Source: Aurantiochytrium sp. KH105 (lineage: Eukaryota; Sar; Bigyra; Thraustochytrida; Thraustochytriidae). From it: a stretch of DNA of 52,433 nt. A model generated the notes under the pieces. The model made no database searches. It had not been told where the DNA came from and saw only the letters and a program-made list of their open reading frames with translations. Below are positions 10,213 to 20,384 of this stretch, in pieces. Within the stretch, counting starts at the first letter, position 1. The number at the start of each line of letters is the position of its first letter. The stretch spans positions 1-52,433 of the forward strand of contig BGKB01000263.1 in NCBI GenBank assembly GCA_003116975.1. The letters are read 5' to 3'. Made by a program: the position numbers and the translations under genes.

Positions 10213-11595
10213 TTAATACGTTCTTTTATTCTTTCGACGTTTGTGGGTCAGCGTGCCCGGTAGTCTTCGGCCCGTAGTGGCATCGCGCAAACTCCCTTCC
10301 TCCGCAAGACGCTCTTCGTAGTAATGACTGTCGACGGAGTTATCGTTATGATTGTCGTTGCTGTTACCATGTTCTCGAAGACCATTCGCCGTTAAGGGAT
10401 GTCTCTTCCAAGACGACAAGGCGGACGCTCCATCTGACTGATGCTGGCGCTTGCGCTTGGCGGTTTGATTGTTACCTTTGGTAATGCACGCCTCGGTCCT
10501 GTGGGAGTGAAGCTGACAATGCTGGCAGAAAACATTCCCTCGATACGTGCATGCGTTGGGAGAGCAATTGCAATTGCAGCGTTTGCAGCGTGGAGATTTG
10601 GAGTTTGTAGCAGGGAACTTCGCTTGTCTGCGACGGGCAATGGGGGCACTCGTGTCGGGCTGTGCAGGGACAGGCGCGTCAAGCGGTGCATTGGAACTTG
10701 ACTTGAACTCTGTTGCGATCTCGACACTGATGGTGCGAAGGTTGGCCATGTCGATATGCTCTTGTTCCAGGAGTCGGTAAAGAGAGTATTGAGCTCCTGT
10801 CGGTGTGAGTCGCTTGAGTTCAGTGAGAATCATCAGGTGCATCAAATTGGTTACAGTGAGCTTCGTTTCCCCAAATTGTCGAGCGATTTGATCGAGTTTG
10901 TGGAGTTGTTTGAAGATCGCAGACATAGATTCAAAGGATGCTCGGAAGTTGTCGGAGCGTAAGAGCTCTACGAAACTTTGCATAAGTTTTGTGAGAGACC
11001 CGAGGTTTTTGCGAGTCTGGTGTTTCTCGAGAGCTTTCCAGGCTTTGAGGCCGGAACGTTTGATATCGCTGCCGTCTACCAGATATGAGAAGCTGCCGAG
11101 AGAGGATTGAATGTACAAAAAGAGTTGTCTATCGAGTCTGGCGCGTTCTTCATCTGGGGCCTTACGGATATTTTCTTTGGTAAGGCGGTGAACGATGCGA
11201 AAGTCATTCATCTTGTCGCGGTAGTCAGGCCATTCTACGTCAAGGTTCGCCTCGATCTTGGGAAGGGGTGGCAGATATAACTGATAAGCGTATTGTAGGA
11301 CCTGGGGTTGCGACCACTGAGTTTGACTCTGTTGGGAGGTGGCGGCAGACGTAGGACGGCTTCCTTTTCCTAACTTTGAGTCGCTCTTGGAGTCGTCCGA
11401 ATCGGAACTGGAATCTTCGGAGTTTGAGTCGACAGTTTTGTGAGGATTCTCAGCAACGTCGGGGTTGCGTTGAGTCTTTTTGGCGCCGTTGCCTTTCATT
11501 ACATGGTCCACAACCTCAGGTCTGGCGCGTTCTTTGTCTTTGGCCAGGCGGATATCTGCTTTGGTAGGGCCTTGGACGGTGAGGAATGCATTCAT
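10213..11595 (-). CDS. Retrotransposon Gag-like protein (Ty1/copia type), likely a remnant
   Basis: This is a 460-residue frame. A Ser/Asp-rich N-terminus is followed by a helical Gag-like core: WPDYRDKMNDFRIVHRL, LFLYIQSSLGSFSYLV, KAWKALEKHQTRKNLGSL, LMHLMILTELKRL. This is the layout of UBN2/copia-type Gag (a W near the start, then 'AW..L...Y'-like helices). Near the C-terminus is a CCHC zinc knuckle, C-x2-C-x4-H-x4-C (CQHCQLHSHRTEAC, about 10490-10535), preceded by a second Cys cluster (CKRCNCNCSPNAC). A basic tail follows. No protease, integrase or reverse transcriptase follows on this strand, so the element is incomplete. The first Met lies inside a tandem duplication of the gene's own 5' part, so the annotated start is probably not the ancestral one. 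Confidence 0.65.
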   Translation of the reverse strand: MNAFLTVQGPTKADIRLAKDKERARPEVVDHVMKGNGAKKTQRNPDVAENPHKTVDSNSEDSSSDSDDSKSDSKLGKGSRPTSAATSQQSQTQWSQPQVLQYAYQLYLPPLPKIEANLDVEWPDYRDKMNDFRIVHRLTKENIRKAPDEERARLDRQLFLYIQSSLGSFSYLVDGSDIKRSGLKAWKALEKHQTRKNLGSLTKLMQSFVELLRSDNFRASFESMSAIFKQLHKLDQIARQFGETKLTVTNLMHLMILTELKRLTPTGAQYSLYRLLEQEHIDMANLRTISVEIATEFKSSSNAPLDAPVPAQPDTSAPIARRRQAKFPATNSKSPRCKRCNCNCSPNACTYRGNVFCQHCQLHSHRTEACITKGNNQTAKRKRQHQSDGASALSSWKRHPLTANGLREHGNSNDNHNDNSVDSHYYEERLAEEGSLRDATTGRRLPGTLTHKRRKNKRTY

Positions 11596-11888
11596 CTTGT
11601 CGCAGTAGTCAGGCCACTCTGCGTTAAGGTTCTCCTCGATCTTGGAAAGGGTTGTGATATGGATATGGTAGGACCTGGGGTTGCGACCACTGAGTTTGGC
11701 TCTGTTGGAAGGTGGCGGCAGACGTAGGACGGCTTTCCTTTCCTAACTTTGAGTCGCTCTTGGAGACGTCAGGTTCGGAACTGGAATCTTCAGAGCTTGA
11801 GTTGACAGGCTTGCGAGGATTCTCAGCAACGTCGGGATTGCGTTGAGTCTTCTTGGCGCCGTTGCCTTTCTTTCCATGGACCACAACC
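11137..11888. repeat. Partial tandem duplication of the 5' gag region (two copies)
   Basis: Copy A (about 11137-11518) and copy B (about 11521-11888) align over their whole length. Shared landmarks, about 370-380 bases apart, are the TCTGGCGCGTTCTT start, GTAGTCAGGCCA, GGACCTGGGGTTGCGACCAC, GGCGGCAGACGTAGGACGGC and GGCGCCGTTGCCTTTC. Copy B carries small indels that break its frame relative to the body of gag. The two copies abut directly, consistent with a tandem duplication or unequal exchange within the element. Confidence 0.85.
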
Positions 11889-11892
11889 TTGA

Positions 11893-13424
11893 TGACGCGA
11901 AGTCTGTTTGAAAGAAAGAACAACCAAGTTGATTCGTGGAAACGTAAAAGAATATTCCCCTCCGCGCGTAGCGCGATGGGGAAGAAGAAGTTGGAGTCTC
12001 TCGCTGGTGCTCGGAGACTGGAGTTATTTGCCTAGCTTGCAAGGGACTCGAACGGTTAGGAAGAGCCCGCTTGCCAATGGCCACCCTGGTAGCGGTTGAC
12101 TCGGAACCTCGTTCTGGGTTCGAGCGCTCGGGTGATTTGGGTCTGCTGGCAGACGAGCCCGCGTGTGCGTGACTGCCTTCGTGCAGCTTAGACCATTTTC
12201 ACGGTGTGAAAGAAAAATGCGCTGGTAAAGCGGCATTAAAGGTGTTGGTATAAGATGGAAGAATGTGCTGGGCCTTCGTCACGGCGACATTATTTATTCA
12301 GTGCGCTGGGCCTTCGTCAAGGACAGCATTACTCACTGACGGAATGATACGCTGGGCCTCGTTACGGCGGCATCATTGCAGTGGGTGCACCTAGGCCCAC
12401 ATGTTGGTTCGCATGTTGCGATGCGCGTTGCGGTTCGCACGACTTGATGGGTATAGGTGCCTTGGTCCTACACTGCAGTTTACCGCCTGGTGACTATTAA
12501 GGTGATAGGAAGCCCATCGTGACGGGCATCATCAAAGAATGATACGTAGGGCCTCGTTTAAGGCGGCATCTTTTTAGTGAGTGAACCTATACATGCTGGT
12601 TCGTTGCGATGCGGCGTTGCGGTTCGCGTACCTTCGCGTCGCTGGGTGTGTACTTTTAGGATTTGCGCTGGGCGTGGGTGCTTACCACCTGGTGTCGAGC
12701 TGCAGCTGATGGCTAGCTCATCGTGACGGGCATCGTCAATAGGTGCTGCATGTGATACCCGGATCGCGGCAGCTAGTGTCTATATTGCCGAACGAAAGGT
12801 GCCCTCTATGCGAAGGATGGGCTCGCTATTGTTATTGGCGAGAATATCGTGAAAGTGTGCAGTGAGTGTCTCGCGCGCCAGTGGCAGAATGTCTTTTGCA
12901 TTTTGCTTGCGCTCAAGAGGATTCCGGGGTGATTTCTCTGACATTAATCGACGATGCCCGTCACGATGAGCTACCCATCACCTTGACACCAGGTGGTAAA
13001 CTGCTATAGCATCCACGCACAAGCAGATCCAAAGTGCACACCCAGTGTGGACACCTTTGTGTCACACCATGGGAAAGCCGCACTCATTCCGCGTGTGACA
13101 CAGAGTCGCACCCACTGAAATGATGCCGCCTTAACGAGGCCCGCGTATCATTCCGTCAGTGAGGCAATGCCGTCCTTGACGAAGGCCCAGCGCATTGCTG
13201 GATAATGTCGCCTTGACGAAGGCCCAGCACATTACTCCATCACCTTAAATGCAGCTTTTACACAAGCCCACGCATTTCATTTCACCATGCTATTCACAGC
13301 ATGAATCATAGTCTAAGCTGCACGAAGCCGCGCACACGCGAGCTCTCGCGGAGGGGAGATTTCTTTTACGTTTAGACGAATCATCTTTGTTGTTCTTTCT
13401 TTCAATCAGACTTCGCGTCAATAA
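11893..13424. mobile_element. Imperfect inverted-repeat (fold-back-like) element of about 1.5 kb
   Basis: The ends are inverted copies. The left side (11893-11970) reads TGACGCGAAGTCTG..., then GAAAGAAAGAACAAC, AACGTAAAAGAA and CCCCTCCGCG. The right side (13347-13424), on the opposite strand, reads the same with a few mismatches. Inward, the left segment 12162-12390 (TTCGTGCAGCTTAGAC, GTGCTGGGCCTTCGTC, CTGACGGAATGATACG, CAGTGGGTGC) is matched in inverted order by 13100-13330. The left arm carries about 190 extra bases (11971-12161). No transposase is inside. It sits directly upstream of the gag remnant on the minus strand, so the arms may be inverted LTR-derived copies or a separate fold-back transposon. 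Confidence 0.7.
12341..12740. repeat. Two direct repeats of about 200 bases inside the fold-back element
   Basis: Unit 1 (about 12341-12535) and unit 2 (about 12537-12740) share in the same order GAATGATACG-GGGCCTCGTT-GGCGGCATC, a GGTTCGC...TTGCGGTTCGC block, TTACC-CCTGGTG and CATCGTGACGGGCATC. A partly matching inverted copy lies at about 12945-13160 (GATGCCCGTCACGATGAGCT, CACCAGGTGGTAAAC, GATGCCGCCTTAACGAGGCC). Confidence 0.75.
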
Positions 13425-13823
13425 GACATATTCAGGTAATTCTGCAGTGGCAGGTCGACGCCAGCAGCCACATGGGCAGAGAGTACCAAGTCGTAATAGG
13501 GCAAAGGTAGACGCAAAAGCGCCTAATAAGGTACCAATGACTGTTGAAACTCCCAGCATCCTGAACAAGCTCCTGGTGTGGTAAGCGATGACATTTTGTT
13601 CGAGGGACCGCTTTGGGGAGTACACTTGCTAAATGTGTTTTGTTGTGGCATAGTTTGTGGTCCTCGTCGGCCTGGGTGTCATGCTTCACCGAGCGGTGTT
13701 ACAAACGAAGGCTCCGACAGCTTGTCAGACCAACATCTATCACAGCAGCAAGCACAGCAGCAACGATCGGCAAACTTTGTCGATTCCGAGGGCCAAGATG
13801 TCGTTGCATACGCAGTTCGTCGC

Positions 13824-14132
13824 ATGGTGGAGTTGATGGACCATAGTGGGGACTTGCTTGTGCAAGCCACGACCTCGACTGGGATCGACTTGCGTGATGA
13901 TGCCCAAAATGACGAGGATACAATCGAGCAAGCATGCGAGACGATCGGCGAGGACAACGCAACGCCGGTAGCAAGCAATGACTCGCAAGCGATGATCAGC
14001 CTGCGAGACGGGAGAAGCGATATGCCAGAGTATGCGCTCGCGGTCCACCATGTTCTTCCAGCGAAACCTCAAGGTTGGGCGCGGCGGCCTCATCACGGCT
14101 CGACTAACGGTAGCGACTACATGGGCCCTTAA
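13824..14132 (+). other. Possible N-terminal part of a frame-broken gene
   Basis: This open frame has an acidic, coding-like translation from its first ATG (MVELMDHSGDLLVQ ... DDAQNDEDTIEQ). The frame is also open upstream to 13578, but without an ATG. It overlaps the next frame by about 100 bases, one base out of register. The coding character appears to switch from this frame to the next at about 14030-14060. That suggests one gene interrupted by a frameshift, an assembly error or an unusually short intron. No domain is recognised in this part. Confidence 0.35.
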
Positions 14133-14616
14133 CAGGGAGCGAGTCGAAGACCTTTTTGAATTAGGCGTCGAGAACTCGTCGCACAAGATGGGGCCAGGTG
14201 CGATGCGCGCGCATCTCGAGAAGGAGTTCCCAGGACGATCGTGTCTTCCTTCTGAGGAACGCATCAAGTTGCTCATCGGGCAGCTCAGCACTCAACAGAA
14301 GGCTCGAGAGCAAGCTGAAAGACTGGCAAGGACAGCAGAGCTTGCACCGAATGACGCAGCAGCTGCAGCAGTTATGCAGTCTGGGTCATCAGGAAGGGGG
14401 CGAAAAGGCATGGAAGCCAAATCTGAACCCAAGCAAGACACCCAAGCAAGACACCCAAGCAAGATCCCCAAGCAAATCATGAAGACTTTTCTTGATCAAC
14501 ACGTTGGGCCCAAGCCAGCTAGCTTCCCTACAGAGACCCAGATCAAGGCAAAGATTGCCAACGTGAATACCAAATATCGCAAAATGCAAGCAAAACCGAC
14601 CAACAACGATATTTAA
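14032..14616 (+). CDS. Small protein with a duplicated FP...IK...I helical motif
   Basis: This is a 194-residue frame of unknown function. Two copies of one motif can be aligned: GAMRAHLEKEFPGRSCLPSE-ERIKLLIGQL (about residues 57-90) and a C-terminal copy built on QIMKTFLDQHV, a FPTETQIKAKI core and NTKYRK. Each fits amphipathic helix, Pro-containing turn, helix, basic end. This resembles small DNA-binding-like repeats seen in repeat-rich protist genomes, but I cannot name the family. Between the copies is an Ala-rich and basic linker containing a short tandem KQDTQARHPSK-type repeat. The preceding overlapping frame probably encodes its N-terminus. It lies beside the fold-back element and may be transposon-associated. 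Confidence 0.5.
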   Translation: MRSRSTMFFQRNLKVGRGGLITARLTVATTWALNRERVEDLFELGVENSSHKMGPGAMRAHLEKEFPGRSCLPSEERIKLLIGQLSTQQKAREQAERLARTAELAPNDAAAAAVMQSGSSGRGRKGMEAKSEPKQDTQARHPSKIPKQIMKTFLDQHVGPKPASFPTETQIKAKIANVNTKYRKMQAKPTNNDI

Positions 14617-15759
14617 CAGCAAGTTTGTCTTCTCCACGCGTTTCCTTGCCTGTGCCTGCCATCTAGCCCAACTGCGCGGCACTCTCCTCCACAAACACGG
14701 TCGCAAAGCCCGCGCAAAGTCGCCCTTTCGCGCAGTTCTGCGCTGGTCCATCGTCGACGATTAGACGCATGAGGTGAAAAAAGGGGGGTGACACAACTTT
14801 ACAACGAAGGCTTGCACGGCCGTGCCGCCGGGTGTTCTGGGCAGCCAGGCGGCGGCGGAGCGAGCCTGGGCGCCGGCGAGGCGATTGGCTGAAGTGCGGA
14901 ATATCGCGAGTGCCAAATCTCCGTACATCAATATGGAAAATCGTCTCCTGGTCTTACGTGGAGACGGTCTTTAAAAAAAAAAAAGAAAAAATAGAAAAGA
15001 AGGAAACGATCGTGCTCGCACTCGGTCGAATCCAAAAGCTTCACTAGTTCGTAGGCCAGAGCAGCAACGCAATTGACTCCCCCCGAAAAGATGATGTAGG
15101 CCCGTGCATGGAAAAATGCATGTGTACATGGACGTTGCTTTTGCTTCGCATGCATATATGATGTTCAAGGCCTATGCTTATCCAGCGCAGGCTTTGGTTC
15201 GCGGCTACATCAGCGACGCTGTGACAAGATGCGTCTTCTCTCTCCGATGATCCCAGAGGACATTGCGAGTAAACTCTACAGTTTCATACGCTCGAGACGC
15301 AAACGGCGCCGTGTCCCTGTCAATTCATTCTAATTTTTTTCCCTCCAGCGAGACGGAAATCTGGCCCAATCGATGAGAGGAGAGAAGAGAGATTTTCCAT
15401 GCATTATCACAAAGTTCGTGCCTGCGTCCCGAGACGGGCGGCGGAGCAAGCGCGGGCGGGGCAAGCCTGCGCGGAGCCGTCGTGGCCGTAGACGCGCGCA
15501 GTGACGAAGCGAGTGGAGGAGGCTGGCCCGGGCTGGCCTGTCCTGGGGCTGGCTGGCTGGCTGGCTGGCTATCCCGTCCCATCCGTGGCCATCGTGGAAA
15601 TCTCCAGCATCAGCGAGCGCCTAACCGCCAGCGGATCGCGGCGCGCGCACGCGAGGGGCGGGTCGACGAAGGAGGAGAGCCGCGGCCCGCGGCGCAGGCC
15701 GCGCCGCGTTGGGACTACGCGTGCCCTCTCGCTTGCTGCAAGGACGCTGCGCACGACAA
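14617..15759. other. Intergenic, no supported gene
   Basis: There is an A-rich tract near 14973-15003 and a GGCT repeat at 15545-15570. The bases just upstream of 15760 are GC-rich and open in the helicase frame back to a TTG at 15709. I see no independent gene. Confidence 0.55.
15545..15570. repeat. GGCT tetranucleotide repeat
   Basis: About six copies of GGCT lie roughly 190 bases upstream of the helicase start. Confidence 0.85.
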
Positions 15760-18066
15760 ATGATCGTCCGAATGGGCGCCACGAGGCGGATTCTAACCAC
15801 CACCATCACCAGCTCCACCGGCGCAGGCTTGTTGAGGCCACGCGGGCAATCAACAGCTGATGGTGTTTCGTCATCGACGGTGTCACGAGCACAGGCGCGC
15901 GTATTCGCTTCTCCAGAGCTACCATGGCAGCTCTTGAGCGGCCCAATACAATATCGCGGCCTCGCCGTGTCGAGCAACGACGACAGCAGAGAGTGTGCTT
16001 CTATCTCAGGCGTGTCGAATTGCAATAAAACAAAAAAGATGACAGCTCGACAAAAATTCAAGAGTCGTAAACACGGAGCCAAATCATCAGCAATATCACG
16101 AGCTTCGGGAGTCGCGAGCAAGTCTACTTTGACTCATCGATCAAGTGAGGACCTCAACGATAAGAAACGCCCGAGGCAACCGAAGCGTCCCAACTTTCAA
16201 GTCTCGCATCTGATGACGGGCAAGCCGGAGCCCTTCTCGCAAAATTCCGACAATTTGGAAAACGAAAAGAAGCGAGCAAATTATAAACATGGGCATGATT
16301 TGCCCACGCCAAAAAACGCAAACGAGACAAGTGCGGAGTTTCGCGCAAGCCACGGGGCCAGTCAAGCACATGCAGCTGAGCCAAAACTCGTCGCGAAAAA
16401 GGACGTGAAAAAGGATGAGACACAAATTTATATCGATGCAAGCTTGCACGAAACAAACCAGATAAGGATGGCCCTCGAGGCTGTGCAGCCTGGAAAGCCA
16501 CAACACGATGAGTTCAAAAAGTTCATGCTTCAACGCGGGATTAGCATGGAGACGGCGAAAGCATTTTATGTTGGTGTGCTGCGAAACTACGTCGCTTTCC
16601 CCAAGGTGTCTCAGCCAGGGACGTTTGGGCCCGAGGAGGTACGCGAGAAGTTGCAATCGGCACTACCACAAGGAGACCCGCGTCTTTTGGACGGGCAATA
16701 CGTGGTGCAGAGGATCAAGTTCCGCGGTCTAAAGGAGAAAAAATTTACTCAGAGCGTGCCTGGGGTCGATCTTTCGGGCCTTTTTGGTTGGCATCTTGTC
16801 AAGCCCTCGGACACAGAAATTGTTATTACCGAGGGCGAGATGGACGCCCTCGCTGTGTACGAGGCAACAAAGCGAGCGGTCGTGTCTCTTCCAGGTGGAG
16901 CATCCGCGGGCTTGACGGGCGAGCTCGTGGACAAAATAAAGGCGCGATTTAAAACGGTGTACCTTTGGTTGGACAATGACGAGGTGGGCCTCGCTGCTCG
17001 GGAGAAGCTGGCGCAACACTTTGGCATGGACACGGTGCGCTTTATCGGCCAGATTGGGCAAGGAAATAAAGATGCCAACGACGTGCTGATGAACGGGGGC
17101 GACGTGGAGGCCTGCATTCGAAACGCCAAGCCTGCCTTTGAGGAACCCTTTGACAGCGTCCAGGACATGAAGGAGTTGATTCGGAATTATATGTTGCACC
17201 CGGAACCTCTGGGCGAGTCATTTGACGGCTTTCCAAGTTTGACCTCTCTGGTCGGAGGTTTTCGACCGGGGGAGTTGACGATTTTAACGGGCCCGACAGG
17301 GTCGGGCAAGACAACGCTGTTGTCTCAGCTGAGTCTGCACCTTGCGCAAAAGGGCGTCAAGACGCTATGGGGCTCATTTGAGATCAAACGGGAGGCTCTT
17401 CTAAGCAACATGCTGCGCCAGTATGCAGGCAGTCTGCCTGAGAAGGGTCGGGCGATCTTGCGTCCGGAGACTTCGTTTCTGAGCGATGAAGAGGTCCTGG
17501 ACAAACTGGATCAGTTTGCAACGCTGCCTCTGTATGCCCTCAAGTTCTTTGGCGCGACGGACGTCGTCGACGTTTTGGACAGCGTGGCATACAGTGTTAC
17601 GGAAGCTGGCATGCAGCATGTGATCATTGACAACCTGCAATTTATGGTGAGCGGTGGCGGTGGGCTTGCGAACGCGCCCATGACATCGTGGGACCGCTTT
17701 GAGTCAATGGACAGCGCGATTGGTCACTTTCGGCAGATTGCGACGCAAAAAAGATGCCATGTGACGGTGGTGATTCACCCGCGCAAGGAAAAGGAGGGCG
17801 ACATGCTTTCGTTGCAGTCTTTTTCGGGCACAGGCAAGGCCACGCAGGAGGCTGACAATGTGTGGATTTTGCAAAAGGACAAGGAGGGCATGAAGTCTTT
17901 GGATGTCAAGAAGAATCGCTTTCTGGGAACGTTGGGCAGCTTCCCGCTCGAGTTTGCTTTTCCAAGTCGATCTTTCGTGGATCTCGGCGACAACGCGGTC
18001 AAGGCGCGGAGCGCGGATCTCGACAAGGCTCGAAGCTTCGACGCGAACGAGAATCTCGAATTCTGA
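15760..18066 (+). CDS. TWNK: Mitochondrial replicative DNA helicase, Twinkle type (TOPRIM plus RecA-like helicase)
   Basis: This 768-residue protein matches the phage T7 gp4/Twinkle family, the hexameric 5'-3' helicase that unwinds mitochondrial DNA. The N-terminus is Arg/Thr/Ser-rich without acidic residues (MIVRMGATRRILTTT), a matrix-targeting signal. A TOPRIM domain has Glu358 in ITEGEMDAL and the Asp pair in LWLDNDEVG (405-407). The RecA-like domain has Walker A GPTGSGKTT (about 511-519), Walker B HVIIDNLQ (Asp624), motif VTVVIHPRKE and a conserved SGTGKATQEADNVW segment. No Cys-pair zinc domain is visible before TOPRIM, so primase activity is doubtful, as in animal Twinkle. I set the start at the ATG at 15760; the frame opens upstream only through TTG. 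No introns are seen. It is longer than human Twinkle (684 residues), mainly through a low-complexity N-terminal region. Confidence 0.93.
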   Translation: MIVRMGATRRILTTTITSSTGAGLLRPRGQSTADGVSSSTVSRAQARVFASPELPWQLLSGPIQYRGLAVSSNDDSRECASISGVSNCNKTKKMTARQKFKSRKHGAKSSAISRASGVASKSTLTHRSSEDLNDKKRPRQPKRPNFQVSHLMTGKPEPFSQNSDNLENEKKRANYKHGHDLPTPKNANETSAEFRASHGASQAHAAEPKLVAKKDVKKDETQIYIDASLHETNQIRMALEAVQPGKPQHDEFKKFMLQRGISMETAKAFYVGVLRNYVAFPKVSQPGTFGPEEVREKLQSALPQGDPRLLDGQYVVQRIKFRGLKEKKFTQSVPGVDLSGLFGWHLVKPSDTEIVITEGEMDALAVYEATKRAVVSLPGGASAGLTGELVDKIKARFKTVYLWLDNDEVGLAAREKLAQHFGMDTVRFIGQIGQGNKDANDVLMNGGDVEACIRNAKPAFEEPFDSVQDMKELIRNYMLHPEPLGESFDGFPSLTSLVGGFRPGELTILTGPTGSGKTTLLSQLSLHLAQKGVKTLWGSFEIKREALLSNMLRQYAGSLPEKGRAILRPETSFLSDEEVLDKLDQFATLPLYALKFFGATDVVDVLDSVAYSVTEAGMQHVIIDNLQFMVSGGGGLANAPMTSWDRFESMDSAIGHFRQIATQKRCHVTVVIHPRKEKEGDMLSLQSFSGTGKATQEADNVWILQKDKEGMKSLDVKKNRFLGTLGSFPLEFAFPSRSFVDLGDNAVKARSADLDKARSFDANENLEF

Positions 18067-18697
18067 GATTGGAAACCTGGAGGACTTGTAAACTTACCGA
18101 TGCATCCTTTCCACGCATATTTGCACGCACCGTGTCCCTTTCGATGCATCCTCCAAACCAGCGACACACACACAAACACAAGTTATTTTTTTTGCTCTTT
18201 CTTTGCTGCTCCACCTCGAACGAGCCTTGGCACCTCGCACCCGCTTGCGCATGCGCAGTCAAAGTCCCAGCTGCAGCTGCAAGTGAGCTCCACCACGCCA
18301 CTCTCACTGTCACTGTCACAGCCATTGCCACTGCCAGCTATAGCTGCCTGCCGAGGTCAGCTGCCCGCCAGGGTCAGCTTTGGGCCTCGCCTCCTCCAGC
18401 TCGGCGTCATCATCGGTGGGTGGGCGGGCCACAATGCTACTCACTGCCAGCGTCATCGGGGCCAGACCTCTTCATCTATTCTCACGGGCGCACTTATCAT
18501 CATCACGGCACTGCAGCTGCCCACCGCCGCGCCAATGCTTGCTGTTGCTTGCTTACTTGCTGCTCGGCTCGGGCCGCAGCCGGTCCTCGAGGCGTCACGG
18601 GATTTGTGGCACAGCGGCAGCGGCAGCTGCTGCTGCTGTCTGTGTGGCTGTGCCGCCCCAGGCGGAGGTGTCGTCGTTCGCAACAACTTGAACGTGC

Positions 18698-18732
18698 AGG
18701 GAGGAAGGGAGGGAGGGAGGGAGGGAGGGAGG
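18698..18732. repeat. GGGA tetranucleotide repeat
   Basis: A G-rich GGGA repeat of about eight units, capable of G-quadruplex formation on the + strand in principle. Confidence 0.85.
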
Positions 18733-19347
18733 CTGTCGGTCCAAGCGCTGCTGCTGGCGGCAGCGCGCAAGTCTCATCCTTCGAAGTCGCGCGCCACTAC
18801 CACTGCCGCAGGTCGAGCAGCGGGACCTCTCTCTCTCTCTACGCCTTGCAATCACATCGCCTGGCGCTGTCGCTGCGCACGCAGTTCATCCCTCCCGCAG
18901 ATGGCGTAAAAAGTAGGTAGAGAGACACACACAGACGTAGGTGCCGCCATGACCTCGCAAGGCGGGCAAGGCAAGGCGAGGCAGGCCCTGGCAGCATTTG
19001 CGCCCTCGCCATGCCGTGCTCTCAAGGCGTCGCTCCGGCGTGGCCGCTCCGTCCGAGCCCTAGATCTCCCCCGCCTCCATGCCCTCGTCGTCGCGCCGAC
19101 CCGGCAGGCGCACATGCGCGCACGCGTCTGCATACGCGATGCCGACGGCCGCGGCGTCGACGCAAGGCAGCGACGACGTCGAGGGCGGCGCCGGGAGGGG
19201 CTGGATGTGCGCCGCGCTTTGCAAATTGTGGTGCAGTTGCGCCGCTCCCCGCCGCAGCCGCCGCGCTGCAGCTGCTGCACTGCTGCTGCTGCTGCTGCGC
19301 CGAGGGAAGGGAGGAAGGGAGAGAGGGACCCCGCGGCTGCCACTCGA

Positions 19348-19376
19348 GAGGGAGGAAGGAAGGAAGGAAGGAAGGG
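19348..19376. repeat. GGAA tetranucleotide repeat
   Basis: About six GGAA units in a purine-rich stretch. Confidence 0.8.
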
Positions 19377-19465
19377 TCGCAGGAAGGCGAGAAGGAGAGC
19401 AAACAAAAGGCCGCCGAGGGCGACGAGGGCACGCAAGAACGCGCTCGCGAGAGAACGATTTGAAT

Positions 19466-19527
19466 CCACGAACGAATGAATGAATGAATGAACGAATGAA
19501 TGACTCATCGATCGATCGATCGATCGA
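19466..19527. repeat. Adjacent GAAT and ATCG tetranucleotide repeats
   Basis: GAAT-type units (about 19466-19502, with ACGAAT variants) are followed at once by five self-complementary ATCG units (19507-19527). Confidence 0.85.
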
Positions 19528-20182
19528 CCAATAGCGAGCAAGCTAGCAGCAAGCCAGCACACGTCAGCGCAAGCCACCGAGCACGCACGCCAGCGTCGCG
19601 GCGGCTGGACTGCGCAGCGAGGTCCGCGCTCGCCGCGGTCTCCCGACCCCGCACGGTTTGAATCACCGACCATCTGCACTGATTGATTGACCCATCCATC
19701 CTGCCCGTTCTCTCCGGCCGCGACCGTCGCCGCCGCGCGATTTGAATCGATTCGAATCGCTTCGAATCGCTTCGAATCCGCGCCCGCGCTTCGCGCCGCC
19801 GCTTAGAGCAGCGCCGCTTAGAGCAGCGCAGAGCAGAGCAGCGCGGCCTCGGCCGGCGGCGCGGTGCAGCGGCGCGGCGCAGGCGCTCCCACGCGCCCGA
19901 GCGCGGCGGAGGCGGGCGCCTGCCGGCTGCACAAAAGGCGGCGGCAGNGCGGCCTCCCGAGCGGCGCGCGGGCGGCCAGGGAGCGCGCGGGCGCGCCCCG
20001 CCGGGACCGAGCGCGGCGGCGGCGGCGGCGGCGGGAAGAAGATAGAGAGCCGCCTCTGCTGGCCTTGCCGGCGAGCGAGGAGAGGGCTTCGCAAGTGCGG
20101 CCGCGGCTATACCCGACTTGCGCGGCGGCGGCGCAAGTGCGGCTCCGGCCTCTCGCGCACTTGCGCCCGCGGCGCGGTCGTC

Positions 20183-20353
20183 ACAAAAAAGAAAAGAAGG
20201 AAAAGAAAGGAAATGAAAAAAGGAAAGGGAGGGAGAGGAAAAGATAGAAGGGAAAAGAAGAAGAAGAAAAAACGAGAGAAAGAAAGGAAAGAAAAAAGAA
20301 AAGCGAAAGCTTTTGCAAGGCGGAAAACAAGGCCGTCGAAGAAGAGGGGATAG

Positions 20354-20384
<31 letters not shown>

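Noticed and set aside
12000..12165. tRNA-like B-box (GGGTTCGAGC) with an upstream TGGTAGCGGTTG segment in the extra part of the left arm
   Set aside because: No acceptor stem, D-arm or anticodon stem pairs could be laid out; at most a decayed SINE-like fragment.
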